64,000 bases of DNA, from the NCBI RefSeq assembly GCF_000214665.1, contig NC_015572.1:744001-808000 (forward strand). The letters are read 5' to 3'. Shown here in pieces: positions 57,660-64,000 of the stretch. The notes beneath the pieces were generated by a model that was not told the origin of the DNA, ran no database searches, and worked only from the letters and a program-made list of their open reading frames with translations. How positions within the stretch are numbered: the first letter of the stretch is position 1; each line of letters starts with the position of its first letter. Position numbers and translations under genes: made by a program. This DNA comes from Methylomonas methanica MC09. GTDB lineage: Bacteria; Pseudomonadota; Gammaproteobacteria; Methylococcales; Methylomonadaceae.

Positions 57660-58013
57660 TTATTTTTGTCCGCGTTCTATGATGATGCCGACATCGCGTG
57701 CTCGGCTGATGGCGCCTTTTTTATTCAGCACGATCTTTACCCACGGAATGGGAAATTCGTTTAGCAGAATTTTGGCGATTTCTTCAATCAGGGTTTCTAC
57801 CAGATAAAACTCACTGGCTTCTACAAAAGCCACAATACGGTCGGAAACGGTTTTGTAATCCAGCGTGTAGGCTATATCGTCCGTGGCGGCGGCTTTCCGA
57901 ATATCGAAAGCCATTTCAATGTCCAGGATAATCTTTTGTCTAATGCTGCGTTCCCAGTCGTAAATGCCTATGACGGTATCAACTTCAAGGCCGCCTAAAA
58001 AAATGATGTCCAT
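57660..58013 (-). CDS. folB: dihydroneopterin aldolase
   Basis: A 117-residue FolB (IIFLGGLEVDTVIGIYDWER, TLDYKTVSDRIVAFVEASEF, LVETLIEEIAKILL). It cleaves dihydroneopterin to hydroxymethyl-dihydropterin and glycolaldehyde, feeding folK. It is divergent from plsY. Confidence 0.96.
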   Translation of the reverse strand: MDIIFLGGLEVDTVIGIYDWERSIRQKIILDIEMAFDIRKAAATDDIAYTLDYKTVSDRIVAFVEASEFYLVETLIEEIAKILLNEFPIPWVKIVLNKKGAISRARDVGIIIERGQK

Positions 58014-58100
58014 TAGTGCTTTCCGGTTATTATATTTTTGTTATACCAGTATCGAGTAAATGGCTCGACTGTACAAGTCCTGATGAGAGAGGTTGATTGA

Positions 58101-58673
58101 ATGTTGGAATGGTTGCTCGTGCCTTTGGCTTATTTAACCGGTTCGGTTTCCAGTGCGATTATTGTATGTCGAATGATGGGGCTGGCAGATCCCCGGGAAA
58201 ATGGCTCGGGCAATCCCGGTGCGACGAATGTAATGCGTATCGGCGGTAAAAAAGCCGCGGCAATTACTTTGGCGGGCGATGCTTTAAAGGGCTTGATTCC
58301 TGTGCTGTTGGCAAAAATGTTAGGCGTGGATAGCTTGGTTTTGTCTTTTGTGGTATTCGCCGCGTTTTTGGGTCATCTTTACCCGCTGTTTTTCGACTTT
58401 AAGGGCGGCAAGGGTGTCGCCACCTCCTTGGGTGTGACGCTTGGCGTGGCGTGGCCGCTGGGCTTGGCTGTCGCGCTAACTTGGTTTGTGGTTTACAAGG
58501 TCAGCAAGATTTCATCGCTGTCTGCGTTAGTGGCTGCAACAGTGGCACCGCTGTATGCGTGGTTAATCGTTGGCGATAGCCATTTAATTGCGGTGTTCGC
58601 GTTGATATCGTTGATCTTGTTGTGGCGCCATAAGAGCAATATTCAACGATTGATGGCGGGAGAGGAAAAGTAA
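58101..58673 (+). CDS. plsY: glycerol-3-phosphate acyltransferase PlsY
   Basis: A 190-residue inner-membrane protein with five or so helices and the motifs GSVSSAIIV, GSGNPGATNVMR, GHLYPLFFDFKGGKGVATSL. It transfers an acyl group from acyl-phosphate to glycerol 3-phosphate, starting phospholipid synthesis. It is convergent with tsaD, one base apart. Confidence 0.97.
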   Translation: MLEWLLVPLAYLTGSVSSAIIVCRMMGLADPRENGSGNPGATNVMRIGGKKAAAITLAGDALKGLIPVLLAKMLGVDSLVLSFVVFAAFLGHLYPLFFDFKGGKGVATSLGVTLGVAWPLGLAVALTWFVVYKVSKISSLSALVAATVAPLYAWLIVGDSHLIAVFALISLILLWRHKSNIQRLMAGEEK

Positions 58674-58674
58674 G

Positions 58675-59685
58675 TTATAGGTTCAGCAATTCATTCATCG
58701 GCCAGCGGGGGCGGGCAAAAATTTCAAGACCTTGAGTTTGGCCGGCCTGTAGGCGTAGGCAGCCGGCATAGGCAATCATGGCTCCGTTATCGGTGCAAAA
58801 TTCCGGGCGAGGGAAGAAAATTTGTGCGCCTGATTTTTCGCACATCTGCTCTAACTGCCGGCGAATCTCCTGATTGGCGCTAACGCCGCCGGCGACGACT
58901 AAGCGGCTTAAGCTGGTTTGATGTAATGCGCGCTTGCATTTGATGGCAAGCGTTTCGGCCATCGCCTGTTGAAATGCGAAAGCAATATCGGCTTTGTCCT
59001 GCTGAGCCTGATTGCTGGTGTTGTAGGTGTTTAAAGTAAAGGTTTTCAGGCCGCTGAAACTAAAATCCAGTCCAGGTCTGTCGGTCATGGGGCGGGGAAA
59101 TTTAAAGCGCGGCTTGCCTTGGCTGGCCAGATTGGACAGAGCCGGGCCGCCCGGATAATCAAGCCCCAGAAGTTTGGCGGTTTTATCAAAGGCTTCTCCG
59201 GCTGCGTCGTCAAGGGATTCGCCCAGCAGGCAATACTGGCCCACGCCGGAAACTTCAATCAGTAAGGTGTGTCCGCCGGAGATTAGCAGCGCAACAAAAG
59301 GAAATTCCGGCGATTGTTCTTCCAGCATGGGGGCGAGTAGGTGCCCTTCCATATGATGTACGGCAATAGCCGGTTTTTGCCACGCCCATGCCAGACTGCG
59401 GGCTGTCGTGGCGCCGACGAGTAAGGCGCCCATTAATCCCGGGCCCGCTGTGTATGCAATGCCGTTGATGGCGGATGCGTTTATCCGGCTTTCCAATAAA
59501 ACCTGGTTGATAAGTGGGATTAATTTTCGTACATGGTCCCGTGATGCCAGCTCCGGCACTACGCCGCCATACTCGTTATGCGTCAGTATTTGGCTGTGCA
59601 GAGTGTGGGCGATTAACCCTTTTTTGGCGTGGTAAATGGCAACGGCGGTTTCGTCGCATGAGGTTTCTATGCCTAAAACGTACAT
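58675..59685 (-). CDS. tsaD: tRNA N6-adenosine threonylcarbamoyltransferase TsaD
   Basis: A 336-residue ASKHA-fold enzyme from ATG 59685 ([20 protein letters not shown]). The metal motif HHMEGH and [15 protein letters not shown] are present. With TsaB, TsaC and TsaE it makes t6A37 in ANN-decoding tRNAs. The frame stays open 55 codons upstream without similarity. It is divergent from rpsU, as in E. coli. Confidence 0.97.
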   Translation of the reverse strand: MYVLGIETSCDETAVAIYHAKKGLIAHTLHSQILTHNEYGGVVPELASRDHVRKLIPLINQVLLESRINASAINGIAYTAGPGLMGALLVGATTARSLAWAWQKPAIAVHHMEGHLLAPMLEEQSPEFPFVALLISGGHTLLIEVSGVGQYCLLGESLDDAAGEAFDKTAKLLGLDYPGGPALSNLASQGKPRFKFPRPMTDRPGLDFSFSGLKTFTLNTYNTSNQAQQDKADIAFAFQQAMAETLAIKCKRALHQTSLSRLVVAGGVSANQEIRRQLEQMCEKSGAQIFFPRPEFCTDNGAMIAYAGCLRLQAGQTQGLEIFARPRWPMNELLNL

Positions 59686-59692
59686 TAAATTT

Positions 59693-59720
59693 TTGAATAA
59701 AAGTATTTTGTGGGTATAAT
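59693..59720 (+). promoter_or_regulatory. sigma-70 promoter of the rpsU-dnaG-rpoD operon
   Basis: TTGAAT, 16 bases and a consensus TATAAT (59715-59720) lie about 70 bases upstream of rpsU. Confidence 0.8.
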
Positions 59721-59791
59721 CCGACGGTTTTACAGGGCTTGTTTTTGCCTGACGATTTTTTAAGATACTAACATAATTCGGATTTTTGATA

Positions 59792-60025
59792 ATGCCATCA
59801 GTTAAAGTTAAAGAAAACGAACATTTCGATATCGCCATTCGCCGTTTCAAACGTGCCTGTGAAAAAGCGGGTGTGTTGGCGGAAGTACGTCGTCGCGAGT
59901 TTTATGAAAAACCAACTACCGAACGTAAACGTAAAGGTGCCGCAGCCGTTAAACGTCATTTGAAAAAATTGGCGCGTGAGCGTTATGCATTGAAAAATTT
60001 GCGTCGTGGCCGTCCGCAAACTTAA
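59792..60025 (+). CDS. rpsU: 30S ribosomal protein S21
   Basis: A 77-residue protein starting at ATG 59792 ([40 protein letters not shown]), slightly longer than the 71-residue E. coli protein because of its C-terminal tail. S21 helps initiation on the 30S subunit. It is first of the macromolecular synthesis operon. Confidence 0.98.
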   Translation: MPSVKVKENEHFDIAIRRFKRACEKAGVLAEVRRREFYEKPTTERKRKGAAAVKRHLKKLARERYALKNLRRGRPQT

Positions 60026-60036
60026 GGTTGTCTGAT

Positions 60037-60486
60037 ATGGAGTTGTTAAAAGAACGTATCAAGGAGGATATGAAAGCCTCAATGAAGAGTGGCGACAAGG
60101 CTAGATTGGGCGTGATTCGCATGATACTGGCTGCCATTAAGCAAATTGAGGTTGATGAACGCGTTGAGTTGGGTGACGATCGGGTGCTGGTTGTACTCGA
60201 TAAAATGCTAAAGCAGCGACGTGAGTCTATAAAACAGTTTCGTGATGCCAATCGTATCGATTTGGCGGAAATAGAAGAAGCTGAAGTTCAGGTAATTCAG
60301 GATTTCCTGCCGCAAGCCTTAACTGAAGTGGAGATCGATGTCATGGTGGCGAAAGCTATTGCCGAAGTTGGAGCGACATCGATCAAGGATATGGGGGCGG
60401 TTATGGCTATCTTGAAGCCGCAAATGCAAGGCCGTGCCGACATGGCTGTTGTCAGCGGAAGAATCAAGGCTGGCTTTTCAGCGTAA
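60037..60486 (+). CDS. GatB/YqeY domain protein
   Basis: A 149-residue protein from ATG 60037 (MELLKERIKEDMKASMKSGD), related to the tail domain of GatB that contacts tRNA. Stand-alone YqeY proteins have no settled role. The gene is often found between rpsU and dnaG. It lies 11 bases after rpsU and 22 before dnaG. Confidence 0.93.
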   Translation: MELLKERIKEDMKASMKSGDKARLGVIRMILAAIKQIEVDERVELGDDRVLVVLDKMLKQRRESIKQFRDANRIDLAEIEEAEVQVIQDFLPQALTEVEIDVMVAKAIAEVGATSIKDMGAVMAILKPQMQGRADMAVVSGRIKAGFSA

Positions 60487-60508
60487 GCCGTCGTCCTTTG
60501 TCGGTTAT

Positions 60509-62239
60509 ATGTCCGGCAGAATTCCTAAGCAGTTCATCGATGATTTATTGGTGCGGGTCGATATAGTTGATCTGATCGATTCGCACGTGCAGCTCAAAAA
60601 AGCCGGCAGCAACTATGTTGCCCGTTGCCCGTTTCATAACGAAAAAACCCCTAGCTTTTCCGTCAGCCGTAACCGGCAGATGTATCACTGTTTCGGTTGT
60701 GGCGTCAGTGGCAATGCCATTAGTTTTCTAATGGATTATAGTCATTTGGGGTTTGTGGAGGCGGTGGAGGATTTAGCTGCCTTTGTCGGCGTCGACGTGC
60801 AAAGGGAGGAGGGGGGTGATTATTCTGTCTCAGATAAGGAAGACGTCTCCAGGGTTTATGCCGTGCTTGAGCAGGTTGCGGCTTTCTATTCTCAACAGTT
60901 GCGCGGCGAAGAAGGGGTAAAGGCTGTCGATTATCTTAAGGCTCGGCATGTTAGTGGTGATGTTGCTCGGGATTTCGGTCTGGGCTTCGCGCCTCAAGCT
61001 TGGGATGGTTTGCTGGGGCGTTTTGATCGGCAATCTTTGATCGATGCGGGCATGCTGGTGGAGCGGGACGACGGCAAGGTTTACGATCGTTTTCGCGGAC
61101 GACTAATGTTTCCTATTCGCGATAAGCGTAAGCGTGTGGTGGGCTTCGGCGGGCGAGTACTGGACGAAAGTTTGCCAAAATACCTTAATTCGCCTGAAAC
61201 CCTGGTTTTTTCTAAAAGTAAAGAGCTTTACGGTCTGAGTGAGTTGCTGGAAAAAAACAGCCGCCCCGGGCGTATTCTAGTTGTTGAAGGCTATATGGAT
61301 GTCATTGCGCTAGCGCAATATGGGCTTACCAATGCAGTGGCTGCCTTGGGTACTGCGACTTCCAAAGCTCAGATTGATTTGCTGTTTCGGTTTGCCACGG
61401 AGCTGGTGCTTTGTTTTGACGGCGACAACGCCGGACGGCAGGCAGCATGGAAGGCGGCGGAGGCGGCGCTGCCGGCGCTGAAAGACGGGCGGCAAATCAA
61501 GATTATGCTATTGCCTCAAGGACAGGATCCTGACTCTCTTGTCAGGCTGGAGGGAGTGGCTGGGTTTCAGTCAAGAATGAATGACGCGACGATGTTGTCG
61601 GATTATTTTTTTGAGGCTGTAGTTGGGCAGCTGGATTTGTCCAGCATTGAAGGGCGGTCGCAATTAATGGCTGCAGCTAAGCCGCAACTGGAGAAAATTC
61701 CTTCCGGTTTTTTTAGAGACATGATGTGGCGGAGGCTGGGTGAAATGACGGCGTCCAGATTGGTGGATGTTCCTGAAAATACGGCTACACTTAGGCCACT
61801 GGGTGAGAGGGGGGCGGGCAAGTTCAATCAAAAAAGGCCCAGCTTGGCGCGGCGGGTTTTGGCGTTGCTGATTCAGCATCCAAATTTACAGCAGGTAGCC
61901 GTTCGCCGGGAATTAAGCCTTGATGGCTTGCAATATGCCGGGCAGGAGTTGATGGATGATGTTTTACGCAAAATTGCCCTTGAAAAACCGGAAAACGGCG
62001 CAATTTTATTGGAGGCTTATCGCGGATCGTCTTATGAAAAGATGGTGACGGCTTTGGCTGGCATGGAGCTTAATGTGCCTGAAGGGGGGGAGGAGGCCGA
62101 ATTTTCCGGCGCTCTAACCCAGTTACGAAGGCAGGCTAGGCAAGAAAAATTGGGTGAGTTATTGGCGAAGGAGGGCCGTGACGGACTGACTATTGAAGAA
62201 AAACAGGTATTGCGGACATTGCTGAAAGAAACTTTGTAG
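60509..62239 (+). CDS. dnaG: DNA primase
   Basis: A 576-residue primase from ATG 60509. The zinc-binding domain has Cys40, His43, Cys61 and Cys64 (CPFHNEKTPSF, YHCFGCG). The TOPRIM core includes VVEGYMDVIAL (Glu about 260) and CFDGDNAGR. A C-terminal helicase-binding domain follows (about 430-576). It makes RNA primers at replication forks. The frame is open 25 codons upstream into the YqeY gene, but the family start is at MSGRIPKQFIDDLL. Confidence 0.97.
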   Translation: MSGRIPKQFIDDLLVRVDIVDLIDSHVQLKKAGSNYVARCPFHNEKTPSFSVSRNRQMYHCFGCGVSGNAISFLMDYSHLGFVEAVEDLAAFVGVDVQREEGGDYSVSDKEDVSRVYAVLEQVAAFYSQQLRGEEGVKAVDYLKARHVSGDVARDFGLGFAPQAWDGLLGRFDRQSLIDAGMLVERDDGKVYDRFRGRLMFPIRDKRKRVVGFGGRVLDESLPKYLNSPETLVFSKSKELYGLSELLEKNSRPGRILVVEGYMDVIALAQYGLTNAVAALGTATSKAQIDLLFRFATELVLCFDGDNAGRQAAWKAAEAALPALKDGRQIKIMLLPQGQDPDSLVRLEGVAGFQSRMNDATMLSDYFFEAVVGQLDLSSIEGRSQLMAAAKPQLEKIPSGFFRDMMWRRLGEMTASRLVDVPENTATLRPLGERGAGKFNQKRPSLARRVLALLIQHPNLQQVAVRRELSLDGLQYAGQELMDDVLRKIALEKPENGAILLEAYRGSSYEKMVTALAGMELNVPEGGEEAEFSGALTQLRRQARQEKLGELLAKEGRDGLTIEEKQVLRTLLKETL

Positions 62240-62314
62240 ATGATTATGTTGTCATTTACTGCTAGAATGGCCTGTTCTGCGGCGCCTGGTGCTGAAACGT
62301 ATTGTGAGTAAAGA

Positions 62315-64000
62315 ATGAATCAAGAACAACAGCAATCCCAACTGAAACAGCTGATAGCAAAAGGCAAGGCACAGGGCTATTTAACCTATGCAGAGGTTAA
62401 CGACCATTTGCCTAGCGACATCATCGACCCCGAGCAGATCGACGATATTATCGGCATGATCAACGATATGGGTATTCAGGTGTACGAGGTTGCGCCCGAC
62501 GACGACGATTCCCTGATTACTGCCGATACGGTTGTTTCCGCCGACGACGACGAAGAAGTGGCTGAAGTAGCCGCGTTAGCTTCGGTCGATAGCGAATTTG
62601 GCCGCACCACCGATCCGGTGCGGTTGTATATGCGAGAGATGGGTTCCGTCGAGTTGCTGACGCGCGAGCAAGAGCTAAAAATTGCCAAACGCATTGAGGA
62701 AGGTCAGCGGCAAGTGGTGGCGGCCGTTGCTCGCTCCGGATTTATCGTGGATTCGTTTATCGAAACTTTTTCCGGTGTGGCCGATGAAGAGTCGAGCACC
62801 CGTTTGGGCGATTTGGTGCAAGGTTTTGTCGATTATAGCGATGTCGATGAAGTGGAAGTTGATGAAGTTGAAATAGAAGCGCCGGCGGATGATGCCGATG
62901 ACGAAGAAGTTAAGGTTATCGATTACAGCGAAGTTAAAGAAAAAGTCGACTTGTTGAAAAAGTCTTTAAAGACTGCCATGGCGGCCGTGAAAAAACACGG
63001 TTACGGCCATGATAAGTCCGAGAAAGCTTTCGATGCGTTGAGCGAGATTTTTTCCCAGTTTAAATGGACGCCGCAGTATCTCAAAAGAATGACCTCTGTT
63101 GCCGACGAACTGATTGCGGCAATCCGCGAGCAAGAGCGGCAAGTGATGGATGCTTGCGTTAAAAGAACCAAAATGCCGCGCCGGGATTTTATTAACGCCT
63201 TCACCGAAAATGAAGCGCAATTAAACTGGCTGGATCAGTTTATTCAGGATAATCCTAAATATGCCGATGCGCTGAATAGCAACAGGGAAAAAATTCAATC
63301 TGCCCAGCAGAAGTTAGCCGACATCGAAGCGCAGCATGGGTTGAGTATCGCCAATTTAAAGCAAATTTGCCGCAACATTTCATTGGGGGAAGCCAAGGCT
63401 AGGCGCGCCAAGAAAGAAATGATAGAGGCGAACCTGCGTTTGGTGATATCCATCGCCAAGAAATACACCAATCGAGGTTTGCAGTTCCTGGATTTGATTC
63501 AGGAAGGTAATATCGGCTTGATGAAGGCCGTGGATAAATTCGAATATCGCCGGGGGTATAAATTTTCAACTTATGCAACGTGGTGGATTCGTCAGGCCAT
63601 TACCCGTTCAATTGCGGATCAGGCCAGAACCATCCGGATTCCGGTGCATATGATCGAAACCATCAACAAGCTCAATCGCGTCTCCAGGCAGATTTTGCAG
63701 GAGATGGGTCGGGAAGCGACGCCGGAAGAATTGGCCGAGCGCATGGAGATGCCTGAGGATAAAATCCGCAAGGTGTTGAAAATCGCCAAAGAGCCGATTT
63801 CCATGGAAACGCCGATCGGCGACGATGAAGACTCGCATTTGGGGGATTTTATCGAAGATTCCAAGATGCTATCGCCGGTGGAATCTGCTACAATCGCCGG
63901 CCTTCGCGAGTCGACACAAAATGTGTTGGCGGGTTTGACTGCCCGAGAAGCGAAAGTGTTGCGGATGCGTTTTGGTATCAACATGAATACCGACCATACT
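62315..64000 (+). CDS. rpoD: RNA polymerase sigma-70 factor, cut by the window end
   Basis: An open frame from ATG 62315 ([20 protein letters not shown]) runs past the last base, giving 562 residues. Region 1.1, region 1.2 ([20 protein letters not shown]), the acidic non-conserved region, region 2 ([40 protein letters not shown]), region 3 and the start of region 4 ([14 protein letters not shown]) are visible. The missing part is about 45-50 residues, the -35-binding region 4.2. It lies 75 bases after dnaG. Confidence 0.98.
   Translation, partial: MNQEQQQSQLKQLIAKGKAQGYLTYAEVNDHLPSDIIDPEQIDDIIGMINDMGIQVYEVAPDDDDSLITADTVVSADDDEEVAEVAALASVDSEFGRTTDPVRLYMREMGSVELLTREQELKIAKRIEEGQRQVVAAVARSGFIVDSFIETFSGVADEESSTRLGDLVQGFVDYSDVDEVEVDEVEIEAPADDADDEEVKVIDYSEVKEKVDLLKKSLKTAMAAVKKHGYGHDKSEKAFDALSEIFSQFKWTPQYLKRMTSVADELIAAIREQERQVMDACVKRTKMPRRDFINAFTENEAQLNWLDQFIQDNPKYADALNSNREKIQSAQQKLADIEAQHGLSIANLKQICRNISLGEAKARRAKKEMIEANLRLVISIAKKYTNRGLQFLDLIQEGNIGLMKAVDKFEYRRGYKFSTYATWWIRQAITRSIADQARTIRIPVHMIETINKLNRVSRQILQEMGREATPEELAERMEMPEDKIRKVLKIAKEPISMETPIGDDEDSHLGDFIEDSKMLSPVESATIAGLRESTQNVLAGLTAREAKVLRMRFGINMNTDHT

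Overview
The window looks like chromosome of a gammaproteobacterial (type I) methanotroph of the order Methylococcales, most like Methylomonas or a near relative. The genus is an inference. The support is a 3-hexulose-6-phosphate synthase with a transketolase (ribulose monophosphate route of formaldehyde assimilation), a complete pqqA-B-C-D-E set for the methanol dehydrogenase cofactor PQQ, and typical gammaproteobacterial housekeeping clusters. I see no rRNA, tRNA, CRISPR array, insertion sequence or prophage.

Layout. 1-2180: accessory patch with three copies or fragments of a dispersed repeat interleaved with two BrnT-type toxin-antitoxin modules, one with a nonsense-disrupted toxin. 2187-7820 (minus strand): mlaF-mlaE-mlaD-STAS(mlaB)-murA-hisG-hisD, i.e. 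outer-membrane lipid transport, peptidoglycan precursor and histidine genes. 7958-15344 (plus): kdsD-kdsC-lptC-lptA-lptB-rpoN-hpf-rapZ-mgtE, covering Kdo synthesis, LPS export, sigma-54, ribosome hibernation, RNase adaptor and a Mg2+ channel. 15421-17638: minCDE, a small winged-helix protein and a long terminator hairpin. 17788-20690: a GH17-GT2 fusion (beta-glucan synthase type), with a bidirectional terminator shared with the convergent purC. 21764-25286: an orphan protein resembling a fusion of type VI sheath subunits TssB and TssC, then an autotransporter.

25327-29127 (minus): pqqABCDE with a Uma2-type nuclease gene embedded between pqqC and pqqD and a strong terminator between pqqA and pqqB. 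29279-37272: TauE-type exporter, cca, DMT-like protein, rlmJ, a small membrane protein, tldD/pmbA and an HD-GYP protein. 37594-44690: LuxR-type regulator followed by a complete RND efflux set (lipoprotein adaptor, permease, NodT-type outer-membrane factor), with dispersed palindromes at its end. 44915-50074: pyrD, thiO, an outer-membrane protein with a good promoter and terminator, proline iminopeptidase and ubiX.

50271-55455: hps, transketolase, then three secreted or unrecognised genes. The most striking is a 468-residue protein built of about 19 copies of a TGVAKYLxKQ motif, preceded by a 91-residue secreted protein with a duplicated YPAxxFQPKVLF motif. I consider this pair the best candidate for something undescribed. 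55517-64000: two small unknown proteins, a folate patch (pteridine reductase-like SDR, folK, folB), plsY, tsaD and the macromolecular synthesis operon rpsU-yqeY-dnaG-rpoD, with rpoD cut by the window end.

Functionally, much of the window concerns the cell envelope (LPS export, phospholipid transport, murein precursor, division-site selection, glucan, efflux, outer-membrane proteins) and C1 metabolism (PQQ, HPS, transketolase). This fits an obligate methanotroph.
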